Positions 5,328 through 11,210 are shown, numbered from the stretch's first letter. The stretch: 11,210 nt of DNA from WLNJ01 sp037131165 (GCA_037131165.1 JBAXRO010000062.1:1-11210); one strand, 5' to 3'. Made by a program: numbers and translations. The notes: generated from the letters alone by a model not told the origin.

Positions 5328-5627
5328 ATGACAAACATCCTCCTCATCGCAGACGAAAGAGACGGCCACCGCGACCACGAGTTGGTCGAGCAGGCCGCAA
5401 TGCTCCACCCCGACAGCGTGACTGTCGTGATCCCGGGTGAGAACAACGGGTGGGAAGCGGACGACAGTGCCGAGGGCACCAGTCGCCGCGAGCGCCTGAT
5501 GTACCTCCTCGCGAGGATCGCCGACCGCACCGGTGCGGCGGTTGTGGGCACCGTCTCGGCTCCGTCGCTTGCCGACCAGCGGCGGTACGCGGCAGTGGTC
5601 GCTCCGTCGCTCGCAGCAGCTGCCTGA
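5328..5627 (+). CDS. Hypothetical 99-residue alpha/beta protein
   Basis: Not recognised. The pattern strand-helix-strand (NILLIADER 3-11, HELVEQAAML 17-26, SVTVVIPGEN 30-39), then a polar loop, a helix (SRRERLMYLLARIADRT) and a strand (GAAVVGTV), followed by an Ala-rich end, looks like half of a Rossmann or universal-stress-like fold. The nucleotide-binding G-x2-G-x9-G-S/T motif of UspA proteins is absent, so I do not call it UspA. No signal peptide or membrane helix. ATG 5328 has GGGAAGG 8 nt upstream. It is divergent from the peroxiredoxin gene and followed by a strong hairpin, so it is probably a single-gene transcript, perhaps with shared control by the spacer. Confidence 0.7.
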   Translation: MTNILLIADERDGHRDHELVEQAAMLHPDSVTVVIPGENNGWEADDSAEGTSRRERLMYLLARIADRTGAAVVGTVSAPSLADQRRYAAVVAPSLAAAA

Positions 5628-5634
5628 ACCGGCG

Positions 5635-5653
5635 TCGCGGCCTGAGGCCGCGA
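5635..5653 (+). terminator. Hairpin after the 99-residue gene
   Basis: A perfect 8 bp stem TCGCGGCC / GGCCGCGA with a 3 nt loop (TGA) starts 7 nt after the stop codon. No T-run follows. It lies between convergent genes and could also act on the SixA-like transcript, whose stop is 50 nt away. Confidence 0.6.
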
Positions 5654-5702
5654 GTGCCCGCGTGCCGGGAGCAACCCTGGCGGGCTGCCTTGGACGCGCA
5701 GC

Positions 5703-6176
5703 TCAGGCGCTGCCGAGAGCGATCGCCCGCGTCTCGCGCGGGCGGAGCAGGGATGCCAGCTCCCAGCTTCCGGAGCCGCCCTTCAGCAGTGCCAGCCCGC
5801 CGGTCCTGAAACCGACGTTCGCTCCGGCCAGTTCGGCGACGATGATCGAGAGGTCGGGCATGTGCCCGACGAGCAGCAGGTCCTGATCGGGGTTGGCGAT
5901 CACGAGGTCGAGGGCGCCGCTGCCCCTGAGGCCCCCTCCGAGCGAGTGTTCGACTTGCGGCTCGACCCCGAACCCCGCGGCAGCCAGGTCGGCGGTCTGC
6001 ATCGCCCTCACCCTCGGGCTCGTCAGGACGACCGATGGTGCCCCAAGCGCGGCGAGTGCGAGGCCAGCGTGAGTGGCCTCGGTCCGCCCGGTCTCGGTCA
6101 GCTCTCGCTGTGAGTCCTCCTTGAGGCCGTGGGGTTCCGCGTCGCCGTGACGCATCAGCCAGAGTCGCGATGCCAT
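5703..6176 (-). CDS. SixA-like histidine phosphatase
   Basis: A 157-residue member of the histidine phosphatase superfamily (branch 1), of the size and shape of SixA phosphohistidine phosphatase. The catalytic RHG motif is MRHGDAE (8-14, His10 as the phospho-acceptor), Arg55 in SPRVRAMQTA (53-62) is the second arginine, and LVGHMPDLS (102-110) holds the second histidine (His105). No signal peptide, so cytosolic. SixA removes phosphate from HPt-type histidines in E. coli; here the substrate is unknown and no histidine kinase is near. ATG 6176 has a TAGGCT box 9 nt upstream and ACGAGG directly against the start, which is too close for normal ribosome binding. Divergent from the dehydrogenase with 35 bp between start codons. 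Confidence 0.88.
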   Translation of the reverse strand: MASRLWLMRHGDAEPHGLKEDSQRELTETGRTEATHAGLALAALGAPSVVLTSPRVRAMQTADLAAAGFGVEPQVEHSLGGGLRGSGALDLVIANPDQDLLLVGHMPDLSIIVAELAGANVGFRTGGLALLKGGSGSWELASLLRPRETRAIALGSA

Positions 6177-6185
6177 CCTCGTCTG

Positions 6186-6191
6186 AGCCTA
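6186..6191 (-). promoter_or_regulatory. -10 box for the SixA-like gene
   Basis: TAGGCT on the - strand ends 9 nt before ATG 6176, so any leader is only about two to three nt. It is back to back with the + strand box at 6199-6204, which serves the dehydrogenase gene. Confidence 0.4.
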
Positions 6192-6198
6192 GCGCCGG

Positions 6199-6204
6199 TA
6201 ATCT
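6199..6204 (+). promoter_or_regulatory. -10 box of a probable leaderless promoter for mmsA
   Basis: TAATCT is followed by exactly 7 nt and then ATG 6212. GGAG at 6206-6209 is only 2 nt from the start, too close for a Shine-Dalgarno. No clear -35 is seen. Confidence 0.5.
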
Positions 6205-6211
6205 CGGAGTC

Positions 6212-7687
6212 ATGTCAACCACTGAAGCTCCCGAAACCGCTCGCACAGTCGGCAACTACGTCGCAGGACAGTTCGTCGAGGTCGACCCCGCCCGCGACCG
6301 CCTCGAGGACCGCAACCCGGCGACGGGCGAGCTGCTCGCCCGGGTCCCGCTCTCCGGTGCGGCCGAGGTCGATGCGGCGGTCAGCGCCGCCCGTGCGGCC
6401 CTGCCCGGGTGGCGGGCGACCTCACCGCTCATTCGTGCCCGAGCGGTGATGAAGCTTCGCGAGGTGCTCGACGCCCACCGCGAGGAGATCGCAAGGCTGG
6501 TGACGACAGACATGGGCAAAACCTTCGACGACGCGTTCGCCGAGGTCGGCCGCGGGATCGAGTCGGTCGAGCACGCCTGCTCGGTGCCGGTCCTGATGAA
6601 GGGCGAGAACCTCGAGGGGATCGCCACTGGAGTGGACGCCGAACTCGTTCGCCAGCCGGTCGGTGTGGTGGCGGCAATCACCCCGTTCAACTTCCCCGCG
6701 ATGATCCCGCTGTGGTTCCTGCCCTACGCGATCGCCTGCGGCAACACCTTCGTCCTGAAGCCGAGCGAGCAGGATCCGCTGCCTTCGCTGCGGATGATGG
6801 AGCTGATCGACTCGATCGACGAGATCCCGGCTGGGGTCGTGAACATGGTCAATGGCGCGCGCGATTGCGTCGAGGCGCTGATCGACCACGAAGGGGTCGA
6901 TGCCGTCTCGTTCGTCGGCTCGGCAGCCACGGCCCGGATCATCGCCTCGCGCTGCGCCGAGAACGGTAAGCGCTGCCAGGCGTTGGGTGGAGCCAAGAAC
7001 TCGATGGTCCTGATGCCCGACGCCGACCCGGATCTGATGGTCCAGGGCGTGCTCGGTTCTGCTTTCGGCGCCGCCGGCCAGCGTTGCCTCGCCGGTTCGA
7101 TCGCGGTTCTGGTCGGCACCCCCGAGGAGCAGCAGAGGACTCTCGACCTGGTGATCGAGGGCGCGTCGAAGCTCAAGACCGGCGACGGGGCCGACCCGAC
7201 GACCGATGTCTGCCCGCTCGTCTCGCCGGCCTCGAGGGCGACGATCGAAGCGGAGATCGCGGCCGCCGAGGTCGACGGTTGCGAGGTGCTGCTCGACGGT
7301 CGTCGCGACGGCGGTGCCGCCGGAGCCGAGTTGGGCCCGACGATCATCGACGGCGCCGGCCCGGACCACCGGGTGATCCACGAGGAGCTGTTCGGCCCGG
7401 TGCTCGCTCTCGCCCGGGCGGCTGATCTCGACGAGGCGCTCGAATTCGTCAATGGCTCCCGTTACGGCAACGCCTCGGTGATCTTCACGTCGAGCGGCGG
7501 CAGCGCACGCGAATACCGGTTCGGAGTCGAGGCGGGGATGATCGGCGTCAACGTCGGTGTCGCTGCGCCGGTCGCCTGGTTCCCGTTCTCGGGCTGGAAG
7601 GACTCGATCGACGGCGACCTGCACGCCAACGGCGAGGATGCCGTGCGCTTCTACACGCGCACCAAGGTCGTTACCAGCCGCTGGTAG
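6212..7687 (+). CDS. mmsA: Methylmalonate-semialdehyde dehydrogenase, CoA-acylating
   Basis: A 491-residue aldehyde dehydrogenase of the MmsA/IolA class, which converts methylmalonate or malonate semialdehyde, NAD+ and CoA to propionyl- or acetyl-CoA in valine, thymine or inositol breakdown. Seen: TPFNFP (157-162, Asn160 in the oxyanion hole), KPSEQDP (183-189) of the cofactor site, FVGS (234-237), QALGGAKNSMVLMPDAD (256-272), where ordinary aldehyde dehydrogenases have a catalytic Glu before the GG and this class does not, and GQRCLA (289-294) with Cys292 as nucleophile. The end, FPFSGWKDSIDGDLHANGEDAVRFYT-like, is also typical. The frame opens at 6170, but ATG 6212 fits the family length and the TANNNT box 7 nt upstream, and avoids overlap with the divergent gene. 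No mmsB or other valine-pathway gene is adjacent. Confidence 0.94.
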   Translation: MSTTEAPETARTVGNYVAGQFVEVDPARDRLEDRNPATGELLARVPLSGAAEVDAAVSAARAALPGWRATSPLIRARAVMKLREVLDAHREEIARLVTTDMGKTFDDAFAEVGRGIESVEHACSVPVLMKGENLEGIATGVDAELVRQPVGVVAAITPFNFPAMIPLWFLPYAIACGNTFVLKPSEQDPLPSLRMMELIDSIDEIPAGVVNMVNGARDCVEALIDHEGVDAVSFVGSAATARIIASRCAENGKRCQALGGAKNSMVLMPDADPDLMVQGVLGSAFGAAGQRCLAGSIAVLVGTPEEQQRTLDLVIEGASKLKTGDGADPTTDVCPLVSPASRATIEAEIAAAEVDGCEVLLDGRRDGGAAGAELGPTIIDGAGPDHRVIHEELFGPVLALARAADLDEALEFVNGSRYGNASVIFTSSGGSAREYRFGVEAGMIGVNVGVAAPVAWFPFSGWKDSIDGDLHANGEDAVRFYTRTKVVTSRW

Positions 7688-7717
7688 TCGCGGCCGGTTC
7701 CGTCAGTGGGTAATTGG

Positions 7718-8326
7718 TCAGCCTGCTGAGACGAGAGCGTCGAAGCCGAACTTCCAGATCCGCTCGATCCGCTCGCCGGTGAAGTGATCCGGATCGGAAA
7801 CCGCTGCGAGGATCAGTCCGTCGCTCAGAGCCCAGATGGCCGAGATCAGGTCGGCCGGATCGATCTCCGCCGCGATCTGCCCGGCGCGTTGCGCCGCCCT
7901 GACGATCTGCAGGTAGGCGCCGACCCCTTGCGCGTTGGCAGCAGCCAGTTCCTCGCGGAGCGGGGGGTTCTCGGCTGAGTGGAGCGAGACGGCTGCGTAG
8001 GCCCGCATTGCCGGGTCGCCCATCCCGTTCGCCGGGACCGCCCGGGTGCAGAGCTCGTAGAGCGTCGCCAGCGGGTCAGATCCCGGTTCCGGCGCGTCGC
8101 CGGGTGCGAATCCGAGTCTGTGCCATGACTCGCGTGCCACTGCTGCGAGCAGGTTCGCCCTGTTGCCAAAGGCGTAGGTGAAGGGCCGGGTCGTAGTGCC
8201 GTTGATCGTGGCGAGGTTGCGGAACGTGCAGGCCTCGACGCCGCGTTCGGCGATCAGATCGATCGTCAGGTCGATCAGGGCCGCGTGGCGCTGGTCCTTC
8301 TTGGCTGTGTCGGTCGCGGTCGGCAT
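7718..8326 (-). CDS. TetR-family transcriptional regulator
   Basis: A 202-residue regulator of TetR type. The N-terminal DNA-binding domain runs over about residues 12-62: helix 1 (RHAALIDLTIDLIAERGVEACT), the helix-turn-helix (FRNLATINGTTTRPFTYAFG) and the usual N-R-A-N-L-L-A-A-V link to helix 4. The typical Y-x-H/Y-F is YAFG here. The rest is an all-helical ligand and dimer domain with a TetR_C-like C-terminus (DLISAIWALSDGLILAAV, about 157-174). It converges on mmsA with a 30 bp gap and no clear terminator, and is divergent from the kinase operon. A 5-4-5 inverted repeat overlaps its own promoter, so it probably represses itself. The ligand is unknown; an acyl-CoA or related acid is a reasonable guess from its neighbours. 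Confidence 0.92.
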   Translation of the reverse strand: MPTATDTAKKDQRHAALIDLTIDLIAERGVEACTFRNLATINGTTTRPFTYAFGNRANLLAAVARESWHRLGFAPGDAPEPGSDPLATLYELCTRAVPANGMGDPAMRAYAAVSLHSAENPPLREELAAANAQGVGAYLQIVRAAQRAGQIAAEIDPADLISAIWALSDGLILAAVSDPDHFTGERIERIWKFGFDALVSAG

Positions 8327-8344
8327 GGTCGAGCGTCAAACGGG

Positions 8345-8350
8345 ATCGTA
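8345..8350 (-). promoter_or_regulatory. -10 box of the TetR gene
   Basis: TACGAT on the - strand, 18 nt before ATG 8326, predicts a leader of about 11 nt without a visible Shine-Dalgarno. It overlaps the inverted repeat at 8348-8361 by three bases, as expected for an autorepressed promoter. Confidence 0.45.
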
Positions 8351-8361
8351 ACCAGTGTTAC
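8348..8361. promoter_or_regulatory. Probable TetR operator, GTAAC-N4-GTTAC
   Basis: A 14 bp inverted repeat, GTAAC cagt GTTAC, 22 bp upstream of the TetR start codon and in the divergent spacer. Arms of five bases around a four-base centre and a location over the regulator's own -10 are typical of TetR-family self-regulation. It is over 100 bp from the -10 box I assign to the kinase operon, so repression of the operon from this site alone is less certain. Confidence 0.6.
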
Positions 8362-8464
8362 TTTGAGCCGCTGTTTCATGGGCCCGATGCCTGGCGCCAC
8401 AATTCGTGTTGGGCTTCTCGGCTCCGGGACCGAGATGGGCGGTACTCGTCGGGGCTGCTGAAAG

Positions 8465-8470
8465 TAGAGT
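8465..8470 (+). promoter_or_regulatory. -10 box of a probable leaderless promoter for the kinase-HAD operon
   Basis: TAGAGT is followed by 7 nt and then GTG 8478. It helps fix the GTG as the start, since the alternative GTG at 8406 would lie upstream of the expected transcript. No clear -35 is seen, which fits a promoter that could need an activator. Confidence 0.5.
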
Positions 8471-8477
8471 CCCCGGA

Positions 8478-9575
8478 GTGCCTACTCCGATCGCTCCCGA
8501 TGACATCGTCCTCGACTTCGAGGAAGCCAAGGCAAACGAGCGCGAACCGCTGGTCGTCCTCGAGCCACTCGCCGAGTTCCTCGACGGTGCCGGATTCGAG
8601 CCGGGTGGAGGCCTGCCGGAGCTGGAACCGGTCGGCGACGGCCATTCGAACATCACCTACCTGCTGAAGCGCGGCGCTCGAGACGCGGTGCTGCGAAGGC
8701 CCCCGCGAGGCCCGCTGCCTCCGACTGCCCACGACATGATGCGCGAGGCGACCCTGCTCAAGGCGCTCGAACCGACGATCGCCCGCACGCCGGCGGTCTT
8801 CGCCGCCTGCCCTGACGCGACGGTCATCGGCGCTCCCTTCTACCTGATGGAAAAGGTCGAGGGCGAGGTGATCGTCAGCGAGGTTCCGCCGGCACTCGAC
8901 TCCCCGGAGAAGCGCCGCGTGATCGGCGAAGAGCTGGTGGACGCGCTCGTCGAGTTCCACTCGGTCGACTGGCAAGCCGCGGGCCTCGAGGGATTCGGCA
9001 AGCCGACCGGCTACCTCGAGCGCCAAGTCAAGCGGTTCACCGGACTCTGGGAAATCAACAAGACCCGCGAGATCGACGCAGTCGAGAAGGTCGGCAACTG
9101 GCTCGCAGCCAACATGCCGGAGTCCGGACCGGCCACGATCGTCCATGGCGACTACCGACTCGGGAACACGATGTACGCCCACGGCGACCAGCCGGAGCTG
9201 GTTGCGATCTTCGACTGGGAGATGGCGACGATCGGCGACCCGCTCGCCGACCTCGGCTACCTCTGCACCCTCTGGAGCGATCACGACGACCCCGACCGCG
9301 GGATGTTCGAACTGAGCGCGGTGACTCGGGCCGAGGGCTTCCCGACCAGGGCCGAGCTCGTCGCCCGCTACGAAGAGAAGAGCGGTCGCGAGATGGGGAA
9401 TTTCACCTGGTACGCAACGCTCGCGATCTGGAAGGCGGTCGTCTTCATGGAGGGCAACTACAAGCGCGCCTCGAGCGGCGCGAGCGATGACGAGTTCATC
9501 CGCGGCTTCGGCGACGGAGTGATCGAGCTCGCCGAGCGCGCCCTCGCCCTGACCGAAGGGAGGGTCGATGTCTGA
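8478..9575 (+). CDS. APH-fold kinase (phosphotransferase family, ACAD10/11 kinase-like)
   Basis: A 365-residue protein of the aminoglycoside phosphotransferase fold (PF01636). The nucleotide loop is PVGDGHSNITYLL (51-63), strand beta3 carries VLRRPPRGP (71-79; the ATP-lysine position appears to hold an arginine, as in relatives of this group), the helix C glutamate is in MMREATLLKAL (87-97), YLMEKVEG (122-129) is the hinge, HGDYRLGN (223-230) is the catalytic loop, and IFDWEMATIGDPLADLG (244-260) holds the metal-binding Asp. This variant is the one seen in the kinase domain of ACAD10/ACAD11 and in the LvaA kinase of Pseudomonas, which phosphorylate 4-hydroxyacyl-CoA intermediates; it is not an antibiotic-resistance signature. 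Start at GTG 8478 is supported by the promoter box; the frame remains open back to 8406. It overlaps the HAD gene by 8 bp. Confidence 0.9.
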   Translation: MPTPIAPDDIVLDFEEAKANEREPLVVLEPLAEFLDGAGFEPGGGLPELEPVGDGHSNITYLLKRGARDAVLRRPPRGPLPPTAHDMMREATLLKALEPTIARTPAVFAACPDATVIGAPFYLMEKVEGEVIVSEVPPALDSPEKRRVIGEELVDALVEFHSVDWQAAGLEGFGKPTGYLERQVKRFTGLWEINKTREIDAVEKVGNWLAANMPESGPATIVHGDYRLGNTMYAHGDQPELVAIFDWEMATIGDPLADLGYLCTLWSDHDDPDRGMFELSAVTRAEGFPTRAELVARYEEKSGREMGNFTWYATLAIWKAVVFMEGNYKRASSGASDDEFIRGFGDGVIELAERALALTEGRVDV

Positions 9576-10185
9576 CGCACCGAGAAGCGCCCTGCTGGTC
9601 GACTGGGGAGGGGTCCTCACCACCGACCTGTTCGCATCCTTCCGCGCCTTCTGCGACGAGAACGGACTCGACCCGGAGGCGATCGGCACCGCCTTCCGCA
9701 GCGACCCTGAGGCCCAGCGCCTGCTGTTCGACCTCGAGTGCGGCCGGATCGGCGAGGCCGACTTCGAACCCTTCTTCGGCGAGTTGCTCGGCGTGCCGGG
9801 CGACGGCCTGATCGACGGTCTCTTCAGGCGGATCGAACCGGACCACCTGATGATCGACGCCGTTCGCAGGGCACGCCAGGCCGGCATCCCTACCGGCCTC
9901 GTTTCGAACTCGTGGGGTACCCGCCGCTACCCGCAGGACCTGCTCGACGAGCTGTTCGACGGCGTCGTGATCTCCGGCCACGAGGGGATGCGCAAGCCGG
10001 CGCCGGAGATCTACGTCCTCGGAGCCGAGCGGGCAGGAGTCGAAGCGACCGCCTGCGTCTTCGTCGACGACCTTCACTTCAACCTCGACCCGGCACGGGA
10101 GCTCGGCATGGAGGCGATCCACCACACCGACACCGACCAGACGGTGGCTGAGCTCGAACGACTGCTCGGGCTGGCCCTGAGGTGA
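9568..10185 (+). CDS. HAD-superfamily hydrolase (subfamily IA-like)
   Basis: A 205-residue HAD-fold protein, probably cytosolic. Motif I is VDWGGVLTTD (11-20), with Asp12 as nucleophile and Gly14 in the place of the usual second aspartate; motif II is GLVSNSW (110-116, Ser113); the motif III lysine is Lys143 in MRKPAPEIY; motif IV is VFVDDLHFN (164-172, Asp167 and Asp168). Helices between 20 and 95 form a C1-type cap. The closest named group I recognise is the HAD domain of ACAD10-type proteins and epoxide-hydrolase N-terminal phosphatases. ATG 9568 overlaps the kinase stop by 8 bp and has AAGGGAGGG directly upstream (9556-9564), so the two are made together. The substrate is not known; it may remove a phosphate that the kinase adds, or do editing of a by-product. 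Confidence 0.9.
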   Translation: MSDAPRSALLVDWGGVLTTDLFASFRAFCDENGLDPEAIGTAFRSDPEAQRLLFDLECGRIGEADFEPFFGELLGVPGDGLIDGLFRRIEPDHLMIDAVRRARQAGIPTGLVSNSWGTRRYPQDLLDELFDGVVISGHEGMRKPAPEIYVLGAERAGVEATACVFVDDLHFNLDPARELGMEAIHHTDTDQTVAELERLLGLALR

Positions 10186-10625
10186 GGCGCGCGTCCGCGC
10201 TGTTCGCCGCCGCGGCCCTCGTCGCGGTGGTCGGTTGCGGCGACGGACGGCTCGATTCAGGGGAGCTCCACGACAGGGTCAAGGGTGCCTGCGACAAGGC
10301 CCACAAGTCCCTTGAGAAGATCCCCGATCCGACCGACGACCGCACCACCAAGGTCTTCATCTCACAGGCCGCGCTGGCGACCACAACCCTTTACCGCGAG
10401 TTGGCTGGCCTCAAGCCACCGAAGGATGCCCAGCAGGGCTACGACTTCGCTGTCGGGCTGGTCAGGCAGCAGGCCAACCTGCTCAAGGATGCGAGCAGCA
10501 AGCTGGCCTCCGGAGGGGACGAGGTCGTCGTCCTCCGCAATGTCGCCGACCAGACGACGCAGATCCACTCCCGTGAGCAGACTGCCTGGGAGGTAGTCGG
10601 CGTGCCGTCCTGCGCCTCCCGCTGA
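10182..10625 (+). CDS. Small predicted lipoprotein, coupled to the HAD gene
   Basis: A 147-residue secreted lipoprotein of unknown family. The N-terminus MRRASALFAAAALVAVVGCG has two arginines, a hydrophobic core and a lipobox V-V-G-C with Cys19 as the lipid site. The mature part is about 128 residues, mostly helical and charged (KGACDKAHKSLEKI 32-45; FAVGLVRQQANLLKDASSKL 88-107), with Cys35 and Cys144 as possible disulfide partners at its two ends. The start is GTG 10182, whose last two bases form part of the HAD stop (GTGA overlap), a strong sign of translational coupling. No known domain is seen. A helical bundle on the outer membrane face, close to a cytosolic kinase and hydrolase, suggests a sensing or binding role, but this is inference only. 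Confidence 0.8.
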   Translation: MRRASALFAAAALVAVVGCGDGRLDSGELHDRVKGACDKAHKSLEKIPDPTDDRTTKVFISQAALATTTLYRELAGLKPPKDAQQGYDFAVGLVRQQANLLKDASSKLASGGDEVVVLRNVADQTTQIHSREQTAWEVVGVPSCASR

Positions 10626-10638
10626 CGACCCTTCGGAG

Positions 10639-11210
10639 TCAGCCGGCGAGGCTCACCAGAGCGACTCCACTCAGGGCGATCATCACGCCGAGCGCCTGGT
10701 GGCGCTCCATCCGCTCCGACAGCACGAGCTGGGCAAGCACGACGGTCGTCACCGGGTAGAGCGATGCGAGCAGCCCGACGATCGCGAGCATCCCGCCCTG
10801 CTGGAACGCGGAGATGTAGAGGACGTTGGCGAGGGTGTCGAGGATCCCGACCCCGACCAGCGGCCCCCAGGTCGCGAGGCTCGGCGCAGGGACCTGCCTC
10901 GCGATGAGGGCGAGCGGAACGATCAGGGCGGTCGCCACGCCGCGTTCGACCGCGATGACCGGCAGGGCGCCGCTGCTGGCCGCCTTGCTGAAGAGGACGA
11001 GGAACAGCCCGAGCAGGACTGCGCTGATCAGTGCGTAGATCACCGACTCCCTGAACTTCTGCTTCGTCACCGGGGCGTGGGACGGCTCCCGGGCGGCAAG
11101 TACCGCTCCGCTCAGGGCTGTCAGGGCACCGACGACCTGCAGGGTCGCCGGGCTCTCGCCCGATGCCATCCCCCAGACGAACGGGACGACTGCGGCAAGA
11201 GCGCTGATCG
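10639..11210 (-). CDS. EamA/DMT-family transporter, C-terminal part (cut by window edge)
   Basis: About 190 residues of a drug/metabolite transporter-type protein, entering from beyond the right edge. The visible part has the end of the first EamA repeat (PFVWGMASGESPATLQVVGA-type, then GAVLAAREP), a charged linker (SHAPVTKQKFRES), and then a full second repeat with five helices, with the signature LASLYPVTTVVLAQLVLSERM followed by HQALGVMIALSGVALVSLAG at the C-terminus. Ten-helix family members export amino acids, nucleotides or other small molecules; the substrate is not predictable. An ATG at 11169 is internal: the 13 preceding codons continue the same helix without a stop, so it is not the start. 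It converges on the lipoprotein gene with 13 bp between the stop codons. Confidence 0.9.
   Translation of the reverse strand, partial: ISALAAVVPFVWGMASGESPATLQVVGALTALSGAVLAAREPSHAPVTKQKFRESVIYALISAVLLGLFLVLFSKAASSGALPVIAVERGVATALIVPLALIARQVPAPSLATWGPLVGVGILDTLANVLYISAFQQGGMLAIVGLLASLYPVTTVVLAQLVLSERMERHQALGVMIALSGVALVSLAG

Noticed and set aside
6422..7624. A 400-codon open frame on the - strand inside mmsA
   Set aside because: Shadow of a certain gene; composition (many R, D, H) is that of antisense coding sequence.
8478..9575. Aminoglycoside resistance gene
   Set aside because: The fold is shared, but the sequence pattern matches the ACAD10/11 and LvaA-type kinases, and the operon context is metabolic.
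8376..9887. A 503-codon open frame on the - strand across the kinase and HAD genes
   Set aside because: It mirrors the codon frame of two clear genes, has no recognisable domain, and is the kind of antisense opening expected at high GC.
11167..11169. ATG 11169 as start of the EamA gene
   Set aside because: The reading frame continues upstream to the window edge in the same hydrophobic helix, and a start there would remove most of the first EamA repeat.
1..11210. tRNA genes, CRISPR repeats, insertion-sequence ends, or foreign-composition islands
   Set aside because: I read both strands and found no cloverleaf-like segment, no spaced direct repeats and no transposase; composition is even apart from the short A/T-rich patch near 5260.

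Overview
The window is GC-rich chromosomal DNA, packed with 16 genes on both strands and almost no spacer. Codon use, the many -10-like boxes sitting directly upstream of start codons, and the gene content (UbiE/METTL7-like methyltransferase, cytochrome P450, TetR next to an APH-type kinase) point to Actinomycetota. A Thermoleophilia/Solirubrobacterales-type genome is my best guess, but that is an inference from style, not from a marker gene. I see no rRNA, tRNA, insertion sequence, phage gene or CRISPR array; it looks like ordinary core/accessory chromosome.

Layout. 1-2224: the N-terminus of a membrane protein that runs off the left edge (-), a 92-residue orphan (+), an LPG-synthase-TM/UPF0104 type integral membrane protein (-), and divergently from it a small class I SAM methyltransferase (+). 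2235-3047: a six-helix potassium-channel-like protein (+) whose promoter appears to overlap the methyltransferase stop codon. 3050-3090: inverted repeats that probably end transcription from both sides. 3107-4591: a two-gene unit on the - strand, a 60-residue two-helix membrane protein with a strong Shine-Dalgarno, followed 6 nt later by a cytochrome P450. 4689-5627: a Bcp-type peroxiredoxin (-) divergent from a 99-residue alpha/beta protein (+). 5703-7687: a SixA-like histidine phosphatase (-) divergent from methylmalonate-semialdehyde dehydrogenase (+). 7718-10625: a TetR regulator (-) with a likely operator, divergent from a tightly overlapping three-gene operon: APH-fold kinase, HAD-family hydrolase and small lipoprotein. 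10639-11210: the C-terminal part of an EamA transporter (-) that enters from the right edge.

The two things most worth a second look are: (a) the kinase-HAD pair, which is the separated version of the HAD-APH part of ACAD10-type fusion proteins, with its own TetR and a translationally coupled lipoprotein; and (b) a repeated promoter design in which a TANNNT box lies 7-8 nt (sometimes 9-10) before the start codon at many independent genes, which implies leaderless mRNAs and helps fix several starts. I do not see a clear defence, mobile or otherwise wholly new multi-gene system here.
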